Source of the DNA: Porphyromonas canoris
Lineage (GTDB): Bacteria > Bacteroidota > Bacteroidia > Bacteroidales > Porphyromonadaceae
Reading direction: 5' to 3'
Assembly (NCBI RefSeq): GCF_000769115.1
Contig: NZ_JQZV01000013.1
Location: 289,603 to 353,602 of the forward strand
DNA length: 64,000 bases
Shown here: one piece after another, positions 38,918 to 47,327 of the stretch
Layout of the letters: the number at the start of each line of letters is the position of its first letter
Position numbering within the stretch: the first letter of the stretch is position 1
Notes under the pieces: generated by a model
What the model was told of the DNA's origin: nothing
Database searches by the model: none
Seen by the model: only the letters and a program-made list of their open reading frames with translations
Position numbers and translations under genes: made by a program

Positions 38918-39871
38918 TCAATAGTCGAACGATAGAGACAGCATCATCTTTTGAGAGCCATATTCTCCTAAGCCTCTGATGCCGGCAAGGTCGAGCTTGA
39001 CGTTGTAGAACTTCACTCCGATACCTGCACTCCAAGCGCTGGTAGACCGGCTGCCATACTGATAACCTGCGCGAAGGCTTACCATCTTGTAGAGCGTGTA
39101 GTCCGCACCGATGTTTGCTTGGTATAGCGGATCGGATGCCAAGAAGAAGTATCTTCCGCCAAGAGTGAAGTTGAACTCGTGAGTATCAGAAACTGCTGTC
39201 GCAAAGTCTCCTGTAAGCTCTGCTCTTGAAGGTACCGCAAACACGTCCTTGGCAGAGTAAGCGATAGGTGCTCCAAGATCGGACACGCGAGCAGCGATGT
39301 TCAAATATTTTGCACCACTATTGGTGAGATCCATGAAGTAATTGGCTCCAAGGCTGAATGTTCCCGTCATGGCTGTTCTGCCTGTGTAGCTTTGGATGAA
39401 TGATCCGGAAGCAAAAGCAGATAGCTTGTCATTGAAACGGAAGGCATAACCTAAGTCGGCACTCCAATCGAATGGAGAAAGCGGCTTGCCCGGTGTACCG
39501 AACTGATCCTTTATAGAAGGAAGAGTGAGACCTCCCTGATAGCGGAAACCTGCATACACAACGTGGCGGTCGAGGAATCTCCATCCGGCAGTGGCCATTC
39601 CGTTCAAGAGTCTGCCTTCTGCCATAGCCATCTTAGGGAACATAAGTCCGCTTGCAGAGACTGTGAACTTCTTGTCTGTTTGGAAGATGGAAGCCGGGTT
39701 TACATAAAGATAGCTTCTGTCTGTATGCGCCAACGATACACCACCCATCGCAGCAGTACGTGCATCAACGGGAGTCTCTAATATCGGAAGGCTTTGAGCT
39801 GCCGCCTTTGGAGCAGAGAATAGTCCCATTGCTGCCAAGGCCATTGCTCCAATGATATATTTTATCTTCAT
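38918..39871 (-). CDS. PorV/PorQ-family outer-membrane beta-barrel protein
   Basis: The 317-residue product has a signal peptide (MKIKYIIGAMALAAMGLFSA, cleavage after AAAQ). The mature N-terminus contains DARTAAMGGVSLAHTD and SYLYVNPASIFQ, the hallmark of the PorV/PorQ (UPF0164) group. Alternating strands follow throughout (LGYAFRFNDKLSAFASGSFI, SLRAGYQYGSRS), ending in an aromatic SLSFDY, typical of barrel proteins. Members serve the type IX secretion system as shuttles or anchors. Which member this is cannot be told here. It lies 46 bp downstream of the CTD-bearing subtilase gene on the same strand, so a functional link is likely. Confidence 0.85.
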   Translation of the reverse strand: MKIKYIIGAMALAAMGLFSAPKAAAQSLPILETPVDARTAAMGGVSLAHTDRSYLYVNPASIFQTDKKFTVSASGLMFPKMAMAEGRLLNGMATAGWRFLDRHVVYAGFRYQGGLTLPSIKDQFGTPGKPLSPFDWSADLGYAFRFNDKLSAFASGSFIQSYTGRTAMTGTFSLGANYFMDLTNSGAKYLNIAARVSDLGAPIAYSAKDVFAVPSRAELTGDFATAVSDTHEFNFTLGGRYFFLASDPLYQANIGADYTLYKMVSLRAGYQYGSRSTSAWSAGIGVKFYNVKLDLAGIRGLGEYGSQKMMLSLSFDY

Positions 39872-39917
39872 ATCTTTTTTATAGTTATTGATACGGTTGA
39901 AAATTTATGATCTACAA

Positions 39918-42740
39918 TTACCTCTTTTGGACAGCTCTTTCATAAGGTTTGCCGCCTGTCTTCACTCTCAAAGTATATGTACCCGGAGCTACTTTGCTTG
40001 TGTTGATCTTGGCAACACCTGTATGATCTGCAGGTACTTCCTTATCCAAAACAACTGCTCCGGTAACACTTATCAAAGTGATGTGAGCTTTCTTGTGTGT
40101 CGGGTTGAGCCAAACATTCAACTCCTTCTGCATTGGAAGAGGCCATACAGAGTAAACATCGAGAGAAGGATCTTCAACTACGGTAACAGAGAAAGATGCC
40201 ATGGATGACATGTGTCCGTTGCTTACTTCCACAGATATGGTTGTGCGTCCGGGCTTGTATCCCTTGATGGTTAGCTTACCCTTATCGTCTACGTCGGCAG
40301 AAGCTACCGAGCCGTTGGATGAAGAAGCCTTGTATGTAAATGTCAAGAACTCTTGAGGAGTTACATAGTCTGCAAGGTTAAGAGAAGCTCCTTCTCCCTT
40401 AGCTCCTATTGTTGGAGTTGGGAACGCTTTCTTAAATTCAGGCTCTGTTACGGTAACGATTCTGAATGGAATAGTATATGTGAAAGAACTCTTAAGCTCG
40501 TCTGTAAGTTTAAGATTGAACGAGTATTCACCGGCAGAAGATAGCGGACGGATAGTAACTTTCAAGCCTTTGTCTATCCGTGCTACGCTTACGCAGTTGG
40601 TCTTATCCTCCAAAGTATATTGCCACTTGTGCCCATCCGGATCGGAAATATTGAATTCATACTCGACTTTTCCCAAGATATTCAAGAGAACAAGTGGATT
40701 TTCGGGTACGTTGGAGATTACCGGAGGATTGTTCTTTTTTGTCTTTACGGAGATAAAGGATGGAGCCGAGAATAAATTCCAACGGTCTATTGCTACAAGA
40801 GCAAAATGATACTCTTTATCAGGAGTCAACTTCTTTACCACGAAAGATACTTCGTCATTAACAGACAAGCCTTTGCCTCCGACGAGAGGATTGCTTATAA
40901 GTTCGCCTTCTTTTTTGTAATTGTTTGCGTTAAGAGGGGTCGTAGACATGTAAACGGCATACTTGTCCGCTGTCCCATCATCTTCATCTTTGGGTACATT
41001 CCAAAATAGTGTAAGCTCTGTGAAATTAACATTTGCATTGATCTTACTGCTGTTGAACTTAGGAGATTCCGGAGCTTTTTGATCATTTTTAAGAGTCAAA
41101 GCTGCATAAGCATCGACATAGCCTGACCCCAAACGTCCTGCTGCTCCCGGATTTATCTTGTCTATATCCACCGGTAGTATAGAAGCCAGCAAACGAGTCT
41201 TTAGATCTTCACTGGTAAATCCGGGACCACCGAAATGAGATACAATAAGAGCTGCAACACCTGAGGCGTGAGGACATGCCATGGAGGTACCTTGATAGTA
41301 TGTGTACCAATCTACTACGTTTGCAGCATTTTTGTCGGTCGTACTTAAGACTCCCGCTTTTGTTCCATACAGCATCTGATCTCCACCCGGAGCTGAGATA
41401 TCTACCCAGTCGCCATAATTGGAGTAGGTAGCCCTCTTAAAGTTTGTACCGATTGCTGAGACGGCAATACATCCTTCGTATGCTGCCGGTTGGCTTGTAA
41501 ATTCCAATCCATCATTACCGGCTGCAAAAAGCACAACTCCCCCCTTCATTGGAGAGTCCGGTCTTTGGTTGCCCTTCCCATCAGTACCGGCATATTTTAC
41601 GAAATAATCGATGGCTACTTTTAGAGAGTTCGGAGTAGTATAGACACCTGAACGATAAGGATATCCCCAAGAGTTTTGAGATATAACGGCTCCATTGTCT
41701 GCTCCGTATTTGATAGCTGCCGCAGCGTTGCCACCCTGAGCACCTTCTCGGAAGATCGCTGCCGACATGATACGTACTCCGGTATTAGGGTCTCCATTAC
41801 CTCCGGCTACTCCTGCTACTCCGACACCATTGTTATTTTTTGCAGCGATAGTTCCTGCAACGTGTGTTCCATGAGCATCTTCGTCCGGACGTAAATTCCC
41901 TTGATCGGTTACAAAACAGTAGCCATTGATGTCATCGACAAATCCATTATTGTCATCATCGACACCGGAAGTCCCGTTCTGTTCGGCCTGATTTACCCAC
42001 ATATTATCCGCAAGGTCGGGATGATCTACATCTACCCCACCGTCCACTACGCAGACGATGACATTTGGGGTACCGGTGGAGATTTCCCACGCTTTGAAAA
42101 GGTTGATGTCGGATCCCATGACTCCCGCAGGAACACCGGTTCCTATGTTGTTGTAGTGCCATTGTTCCTTCAGAAGAGGGTCGTTGAATGGCATTTTGGC
42201 ATTTCTTTTAAGGTAGTCTTCGGTTGAACTTAATAAATTTATGGCTGCAGGATGCTGATTAGCAGAAGCCGGAACTATTACAGGATTGAATTCTACAATC
42301 TCTACACCATCTACGCTATCAAGAGCTTGCATTGCTCTGGATATCTCCACCCCTTTGTCGAAACGTACTATGAACCATAGGTGCAGGCCTTCTTTTCTTG
42401 ATCTTTCTTCAAACTCTCCTGCCGGTGGAAACAATCTTGTTATAGCTGTGGCCTTTATGCTTTGTAGAGCAGAACCCATAGAAGAGGGAACGCTGCTCAT
42501 TTGTACTTCTCCCAATTGTGCCTGAGTTAAACTCTGCTCAACTTCATCTGTGATCTTGATGATAATCTCTCCCGGAACAGCTGCACCCGGAGGAACATTA
42601 TACATTTTTAGAGAAGACGATGATGTGTTTGGTTGTTCTTTTTGTTGGCTGTTGTCCGCATATTGGACTTCTCTTTCATTTTGGCAGCCTCCTACTGTCA
42701 AGAGCCCAAAGAGAACGCTCAGCAAATATACTTTTTTCAT
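39918..42740 (-). CDS. Subtilisin-like serine protease, lipoprotein with type IX secretion C-terminal signal
   Basis: The 940-residue product has a lipobox ending at Cys19 (TVGGC). The prodomain covers about residues 50-155. The S8 catalytic domain has Asp233 (VVDGGVDVDHPDL), His290 (DAHGTHVAGT), the oxyanion Asn in AAGND and Ser486 (GTSMACPHAS). Residues about 555-670 form a fibronectin-III-like domain, and two further beta-sandwich domains follow. The last 75 residues (VWPLPMQKELNVWLNPTHKK, APGTYTLRVKTGGKPYERAV) look like a type A sorting domain. Having both a lipobox and a sorting signal is odd. Calcium-type loops (DDDNNGFVDDING) lie near 260. A PorV/PorQ-like gene follows it. Confidence 0.92.
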   Translation of the reverse strand: MKKVYLLSVLFGLLTVGGCQNEREVQYADNSQQKEQPNTSSSSLKMYNVPPGAAVPGEIIIKITDEVEQSLTQAQLGEVQMSSVPSSMGSALQSIKATAITRLFPPAGEFEERSRKEGLHLWFIVRFDKGVEISRAMQALDSVDGVEIVEFNPVIVPASANQHPAAINLLSSTEDYLKRNAKMPFNDPLLKEQWHYNNIGTGVPAGVMGSDINLFKAWEISTGTPNVIVCVVDGGVDVDHPDLADNMWVNQAEQNGTSGVDDDNNGFVDDINGYCFVTDQGNLRPDEDAHGTHVAGTIAAKNNNGVGVAGVAGGNGDPNTGVRIMSAAIFREGAQGGNAAAAIKYGADNGAVISQNSWGYPYRSGVYTTPNSLKVAIDYFVKYAGTDGKGNQRPDSPMKGGVVLFAAGNDGLEFTSQPAAYEGCIAVSAIGTNFKRATYSNYGDWVDISAPGGDQMLYGTKAGVLSTTDKNAANVVDWYTYYQGTSMACPHASGVAALIVSHFGGPGFTSEDLKTRLLASILPVDIDKINPGAAGRLGSGYVDAYAALTLKNDQKAPESPKFNSSKINANVNFTELTLFWNVPKDEDDGTADKYAVYMSTTPLNANNYKKEGELISNPLVGGKGLSVNDEVSFVVKKLTPDKEYHFALVAIDRWNLFSAPSFISVKTKKNNPPVISNVPENPLVLLNILGKVEYEFNISDPDGHKWQYTLEDKTNCVSVARIDKGLKVTIRPLSSAGEYSFNLKLTDELKSSFTYTIPFRIVTVTEPEFKKAFPTPTIGAKGEGASLNLADYVTPQEFLTFTYKASSSNGSVASADVDDKGKLTIKGYKPGRTTISVEVSNGHMSSMASFSVTVVEDPSLDVYSVWPLPMQKELNVWLNPTHKKAHITLISVTGAVVLDKEVPADHTGVAKINTSKVAPGTYTLRVKTGGKPYERAVQKR

Positions 42741-42770
42741 GATCTTGTTATTACTTTAAAGTAGATAGAA

Positions 42771-42824
42771 ATATCCCCACCGAAGAGGCTACAGTGTACC
42801 CTGCTACACTCTCGGTGGGGATAT
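42771..42824 (-). terminator. Terminator after the BACON lipoprotein gene
   Basis: The 13-bp arms ATATCCCCACCGA and TCGGTGGGGATAT surround an inner AGTGTA/TACACT stem. It lies 55 bp downstream of the stop on the minus strand. Confidence 0.75.
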
Positions 42825-42879
42825 CCAAACTATCTCATTTATACATTAAGTCTATATAAATGAACTACGGTCTTAATGG

Positions 42880-44604
42880 TTACTTAAGAGAAAACTTCTC
42901 AAACTTTGTTTGATTTTTGTTTGCAGCTGCTTTTTGAAGAGAAGCCATTTTTGCTTCAAATCTAGCTTTCACTTCGTTCTTATCTTTACCGTAGTAGTAG
43001 TCGCTCAGGCGAGCTCCTTGTATTTTTGATGCACCTTCTTCATACCACATTGCGAATTGAAGAGATACTTCACCCGGATTTACGTCGCTGAATTGAGCCG
43101 GTCTAAGCATCAATACAAGGTCTTCCTTGGTTACGAAAAAGAATCTTCCATCTCTTTCCAAAGAGTTTGCATCGAAACCTTCTTTGTCTTTAAGAGCGAT
43201 AAACTCTTTTGTTGGAGCATAAGCACCATCAGGACGCAACCACATTACCAAGTTGATCTTATCTTGGCTGAAGATTTGAGCGAATTGAGTCAAACTTTGT
43301 AGTAGAGCAGGATCTAGTCCGGCATCTCCGGTTTTGTGGTAGAATGCCAAAACATCTTTCGCCTCTTCTTTTCCAACTTCACCTTCCTTAACAAAACTTT
43401 GAGCCTGGAGTTCTTCCGGTTTTTTTTGATTTGGATAATCTTTCTCCTTCTTGTATCCACGTTCTGTCATAAATGCGACAACATCCGCAGTCTTTTTGTC
43501 TTTATTATCCAAGAACTCTTTAAGAAGGTATGGGAACTTAGAGAACGTTGGATAGTCTTTATCTTGAATGTAGTAGTGCTCGAATATAACTCCATAAACC
43601 ATTGTTCCATCCTCTTGAGGTTCTTGAAGAATGGTAGCACGTAACATCTTATCACTGTTTTGATACACAAGCTTCTTCGCTGCAGACATATCTTGCATAA
43701 AGGTAAATCCTGCATTCTTAAGAGCTTCGATAAATGCTCCTTCTGCAATTCTTTCCCATGTGTCTGTTGTTGCTACAATAACTTTCCATGTTTTCGGGTT
43801 ATTGAAAGGAATAAGATAAGTAGCATTGATGAAACCGTCTGCTTCAGGAATTACTGTCAGCATACCCGGTTGTGGTCCGAAGAAGCTTTGTCCCGGTTCG
43901 CGCAAGCTTATTATGATAGAGCCTTGTGCTGCCTCCATTTTTGCACGTTGGAAGACGCTCATCTCAGCATCAAAAATAGGGAAGTAAACTGCATTAGATA
44001 TATTTTGGAATACTCTGATAGCCTTAACTTCTGCACCAACTTTTATAAATACTTTAGCTTCGCGTGCTTTGTCTGTTTTATTAGCAGCAACCTCAGCCTT
44101 CACAAAGTTACCGGCTCTGGTAACGTTAAGCCAATCTGTCTGTTCAAATTCCATAGACCATTGTTCTGCATTTGTTTCTACAGCGACAAGGAATTGTCCG
44201 CCACTTACAGGAGCTTCAATTGTTTCAGAAGAAACATTGATGAAAATCTTAGAAGCGCTTTGAGTCACAGCGATCTTTTCCATAAGGCCACCTGCGTAAA
44301 CGATAACTTCAGCCTTACGATCTTTTCCAAGAGTGTTTGCTTGTGCTCCAACCACGATGCCTTCGCCTTTGCGAGTAGCTGTAAGCCACTCAGCGTTCGT
44401 AGATACATTCCACTTGGTTTGGTTTGTTGTTACTTGAACTTGTGGTTCTGTCGGATTCTGTGCTTGGTTGTTTAAGGTTAGGGTTTGCGCAGATAGCGTT
44501 AAAGTAGGTTCTTCCGGCCCGTCATTTTTTGGCGTACAAGAAACGCTCATCAAGCTCGCAAGAACGACTGCTGAGAACACAGCAAGAAAGTTTTTTAGCT
44601 TCAT
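42880..44604 (-). CDS. Lipoprotein with two BACON-type domains
   Basis: The product is 574 residues from ATG 44604 (MKLKNFLAVFSAVVLASLMS), which places the lipobox at Cys23. The frame is open a little further upstream, but a signal peptide start is better here. Residues about 35-110 and 115-200 are tandem beta-sandwiches of BACON type (WNVSTNAEWLTAT, AEVIVYAGGLMEKIAVTQSA; WSMEFEQTDWLNVTR, AKVFIKVGAEVKAIRVFQN). The remaining 370 residues are not recognised and are rich in Lys and Glu at the C-terminus. BACON domains often occur on surface carbohydrate- or mucin-binding proteins. It is transcribed alone with its own terminator. Confidence 0.85.
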   Translation of the reverse strand: MKLKNFLAVFSAVVLASLMSVSCTPKNDGPEEPTLTLSAQTLTLNNQAQNPTEPQVQVTTNQTKWNVSTNAEWLTATRKGEGIVVGAQANTLGKDRKAEVIVYAGGLMEKIAVTQSASKIFINVSSETIEAPVSGGQFLVAVETNAEQWSMEFEQTDWLNVTRAGNFVKAEVAANKTDKAREAKVFIKVGAEVKAIRVFQNISNAVYFPIFDAEMSVFQRAKMEAAQGSIIISLREPGQSFFGPQPGMLTVIPEADGFINATYLIPFNNPKTWKVIVATTDTWERIAEGAFIEALKNAGFTFMQDMSAAKKLVYQNSDKMLRATILQEPQEDGTMVYGVIFEHYYIQDKDYPTFSKFPYLLKEFLDNKDKKTADVVAFMTERGYKKEKDYPNQKKPEELQAQSFVKEGEVGKEEAKDVLAFYHKTGDAGLDPALLQSLTQFAQIFSQDKINLVMWLRPDGAYAPTKEFIALKDKEGFDANSLERDGRFFFVTKEDLVLMLRPAQFSDVNPGEVSLQFAMWYEEGASKIQGARLSDYYYGKDKNEVKARFEAKMASLQKAAANKNQTKFEKFSLK

Positions 44605-44856
44605 AATCTTGAGATTTTGAGTTAGTAAAAAATACATTTAGGTTAAAAATTATTCAAGTAAATGGTTGTCAAAAATAGTCTATAATCATCAACATCAGAT
44701 TGATGAAGATAGGGTAAGGTAGTCAAGAGCGCTTTGAATATTGAATTCTGCTCATAAATTACGGCAAATATTTTCTAATAAACAAATTCTTTTGCCCTGA
44801 AGCAAAAAAAAATTTTTTATGAGACTTGGCATTCCATCAGCTGTTTGGGGAGATGT

Positions 44857-44887
44857 TTGGGAGTCTTAATAATAATAACTATATTTG
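44857..44887 (+). promoter_or_regulatory. Promoter of rplS
   Basis: TTG at 44857-44859, 20 bp, then TATATTTG at 44880-44887. This is an exact Bacteroidota promoter, about 100 bp before the rplS start. Confidence 0.75.
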
Positions 44888-44985
44888 CACCGCTTTGCGT
44901 AACCTCTGATAGGAATGTTATTACAGAGTGTGGCCTATGTACGTTGCGTTTGGCTTATTATATATATGTATAAGCGATCAATATT

Positions 44986-45336
44986 ATGGATTTGATTAAA
45001 GTAGCCGAAGAGGCATTTAAGAGCGGTAAAGAACATGCGCGTTTCAAGAGCGGGGATACCATCACCGTAGGATACCGCATTCGTGAAGGTAATAAGGAGC
45101 GTGTCCAGCAGTTTCGTGGAGATGTTCTTCGTATATCCGGACACGGAGACAAGAAGATGTTTACCGTGCGTAAGATCTCAGGAGGTGTCGGTGTAGAGCG
45201 TATTTTCCCTCTCAACTCTCCGTTTATTGAAGAGATTGTGGTGAATAAGCGCGGTCGTGTGCGTAGAGCCAAGCTTTACTACCTTCGTAAACTCACCGGT
45301 AAGAAGGCTCGTATCAAAGAGCTTCGCACCTACTAA
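44986..45336 (+). CDS. rplS: 50S ribosomal protein L19
   Basis: The 116-residue product has the L19 core ([52 protein letters not shown]) and the basic tail [19 protein letters not shown]. It sits at the 30S-50S interface. It stands alone here, without the trmD-rimM context of other bacteria. Confidence 0.98.
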   Translation: MDLIKVAEEAFKSGKEHARFKSGDTITVGYRIREGNKERVQQFRGDVLRISGHGDKKMFTVRKISGGVGVERIFPLNSPFIEEIVVNKRGRVRRAKLYYLRKLTGKKARIKELRTY

Positions 45337-45397
45337 GGAGGGAGGCAGACTCCCCGAAGCCTGTCCAAGGCTTCTTTATATAGATTGGGTTAAAGAG

Positions 45398-45437
45398 AGA
45401 GCACTGTTCCGATTTTATTTCGGACGGTGCTCTTTTT
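45398..45437 (+). terminator. Terminator after rplS
   Basis: The imperfect stem AGAGCACTGTTCCG / CGGACGGTGCTCT with an ATTTTATTT loop is followed by TTTTT, 61 bp after the rplS stop. Confidence 0.85.
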
Positions 45438-45624
45438 ATTTTACTTTTTTTGCTGTGATTGGGGAGGCGTTTCGGGGATATTCTTTACTCCCTTTTTGGG
45501 GGAGCTTTTATATAAAAACGGACTCTCCTGTTTTTCTCTTCTCTTTCCGTTTTCTCTTCTGTTTTGGGGCTGAAAAGGCAGATTGTTTTATCTCAACTCT
45601 CTGTGGATGATCGGTTTATGTTGA

Positions 45625-46055
45625 AATTTGAAATTCGGAGAAAAATTTTTCTCAGTCCGTTTGATGGGGCTTTTTCGCGTTAATAGATGTGAATTTTAAC
45701 ACCTGCCTCTGTAAATGTTCCCTAATGAAGAAATCTACCTTTTCAGGGGTGTTTTAGGGTGAAAATACGTAGTTTATTGATTATTAGCGTTTTAGAGGAT
45801 TTGGCTAAACACGTTAACCGAATCCGGTAAACGTATTAAATGAAATCGATAAACGTGTTTGTTGAAAAATTAAACACGTTAAGCCGACAAAATATGCTTG
45901 TTTCGCGTTTTGGGTGAACAGGTGTCGAAAATAGTGTTAATAAAACGGGCTGATTTAACAAATTCGGGACCCCTCCGAAAACAGAGGTGGAGGATGAAAT
46001 AGAGAGAGATGTTTGGCGGAGCTTTTTGAGGGATGGAATATATAAAAATGACGTC
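45625..46055. repeat. Dispersed intergenic element, copy 2 (other copy at 15045-15470)
   Basis: It is colinear with copy 1 over its whole length and in the same orientation. TAAAC-type motifs start at 45806, 45828, 45850 and 45871, and a related TTAGCGTTTTAG lies at 45784, giving spacings of 22, 22, 22 and 21 bp, as in copy 1. The AACGTGTT/AACACGTT pair is near-identical. The sequence 45438-45624 just before it shows no gene. Confidence 0.85.
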
Positions 46056-46103
46056 TTGGGAGAGGGGCGATTTCGGGTGTAAAACAATTTATTGGGGCCT
46101 CTA

Positions 46104-46134
46104 TTGTGTGGTACGAAAAAAAACATTACCTTTG
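46104..46134 (+). promoter_or_regulatory. Promoter of the tRNA-Arg/tRNA-Leu pair
   Basis: TTG at 46104-46106, 20 bp, then TACCTTTG at 46127-46134, 35 bp upstream of tRNA-Arg. Confidence 0.75.
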
Positions 46135-46169
46135 CACAGCAAATCGGGACACCGGTTTCAAGCGAATTA

Positions 46170-46243
46170 GGTCGGGTAGCTCAGCTGGATAGAGCAACAG
46201 CCTTCTAAGCTGTGGGTCCTGGGTTCGAATCCCAGCCTGATCA
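46170..46243 (+). tRNA. tRNA-Arg (anticodon TCT)
   Basis: 74 nt. The anticodon TCT is in CAGCCTTCTAAGCTG and the T-arm is CTGGGTTCGAATCCCAG. The acceptor GGTCGGG pairs with CCTGATC with two G-T pairs. The discriminator is A. Confidence 0.93.
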
Positions 46244-46286
46244 CAACAATAAGATGGAAAATGTCTTCAGAGGCTTTGCCTCATGA

Positions 46287-46370
46287 GCGCAGGTGGTGAA
46301 ATAGGTAGACACGCTACTTTGAGGGGGTAGTGCCGGTTCCGGTGTGTGAGTTCGAATCTCATCCTGCGCA
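46287..46370 (+). tRNA. tRNA-Leu (anticodon GAG)
   Basis: 84 nt, class II with a long variable arm. The acceptor GCGCAGG pairs with CCTGCGC, the anticodon GAG is within CTACTTTGAGGGGGTAG, and the discriminator is A. Confidence 0.94.
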
Positions 46371-46390
46371 CAGAGAAAAAAAGTAACAAG

Positions 46391-46425
46391 AGGTGCCTGA
46401 GTGCTAAGCATTCAGGCACCTTTTT
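46391..46425 (+). terminator. Terminator after the tRNA pair
   Basis: A perfect 10-bp stem AGGTGCCTGA / TCAGGCACCT is followed by TTTTT, 20 bp after tRNA-Leu. Confidence 0.85.
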
Positions 46426-46426
46426 G

Positions 46427-46434
46427 TATCTTTG
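46427..46434 (+). promoter_or_regulatory. -7 element upstream of ispE
   Basis: TATCTTTG lies directly after the tRNA terminator and 59 bp before the ispE start. No TTG is seen at the ideal distance. Confidence 0.45.
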
Positions 46435-46493
46435 CCCAAGTTACAAGCAACTATCTCGTAGAGAGAACCGTTGCTCTCACTTATCTTGCAAGA

Positions 46494-47303
46494 ATGCTTA
46501 CATTTCCAAAAGCAAAAATCAATCTCGGTTTAGAGATTGTCGAGAAGCGTCCGGATGGGTATCACAATCTCCAGACGCTGTTTTATCCTATCCCTTTGAC
46601 AGATGTACTGGAAATATGTTCGGGAGTGGAGACTTTCTCTTTTGATGGAGGAGATGCGCTCTCCGACTGTCCGGTGGAGCAGAATCTCGTGGTCAAGGCA
46701 TACAGGATGATGGAAGCGCGGTACGGATTACCGCCCGTAAAGATCATTCTGCGCAAGCATATCCCTCATGGTGCAGGGCTTGGCGGAGGGTCGAGTGATG
46801 CAGCAAGCACGCTTGTGATGCTGAATGACCTGTTTCACCTGAACTGCTCTCGTGAAGAGTTGGCTCTCATGGGAGCGAGATTGGGTGCTGATGTCCCCTG
46901 TTTTCTGTACGACTCTCCCACTTACGGAGAGGGAATCGGAGACATTTTGACCCCTTTTGATTCTTTCTCTCTCAAGGGGTATCATCTTCTTTTGTTGCTG
47001 CCGGATATTTATATCTCCACACCGGAAGCGTACTCCGGAGTCTGTCCGATGAAACCCGAGGTGGGTTTGAGGGAAAGGCTGAATCTGCCTTTGAAAGAGT
47101 GGAGAGGAGTAGTAAGCAATCGTTTCGAGTCTTCTCTTTTCCCTCGTCATCCTCATCTTGTCGAGCTCAAAGAGCTGTTATACCGGCAAGGTGCCCTTTA
47201 TGCTTCGATGAGCGGGTCGGGTTCTGCCATGTACGGCATCTTTGACAGTGAACCGGATCTCTACTCTTTTAAGACATGGCGAACATTTCTCATGAAATTA
47301 TAA
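46494..47303 (+). CDS. ispE: 4-diphosphocytidyl-2-C-methyl-D-erythritol kinase
   Basis: The product is 269 residues from ATG 46494 (MLTFPKAKINLGLEI). The open frame extends upstream through the tRNA terminator, which rules out an earlier start. It is a GHMP kinase: the N-terminal KAKINLGLEI, the ATP loop PHGAGLGGGSSDAA, and the C-terminal SMSGSGSAMYGIF. It phosphorylates CDP-ME in the non-mevalonate isoprenoid pathway. It is followed 24 bp later by the S9 peptidase gene. Confidence 0.96.
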   Translation: MLTFPKAKINLGLEIVEKRPDGYHNLQTLFYPIPLTDVLEICSGVETFSFDGGDALSDCPVEQNLVVKAYRMMEARYGLPPVKIILRKHIPHGAGLGGGSSDAASTLVMLNDLFHLNCSREELALMGARLGADVPCFLYDSPTYGEGIGDILTPFDSFSLKGYHLLLLLPDIYISTPEAYSGVCPMKPEVGLRERLNLPLKEWRGVVSNRFESSLFPRHPHLVELKELLYRQGALYASMSGSGSAMYGIFDSEPDLYSFKTWRTFLMKL

Positions 47304-47327
47304 TTACCAAATAACACAAACATTTTT

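Noticed and set aside
45836-46126. 96-codon minus-strand frame in element copy 2
   Set aside because: The frame is not conserved in copy 1.
46401-46493. Upstream extension of ispE
   Set aside because: It runs through a terminator and a -7 promoter element; homologues start at MLTFPKAKINL.
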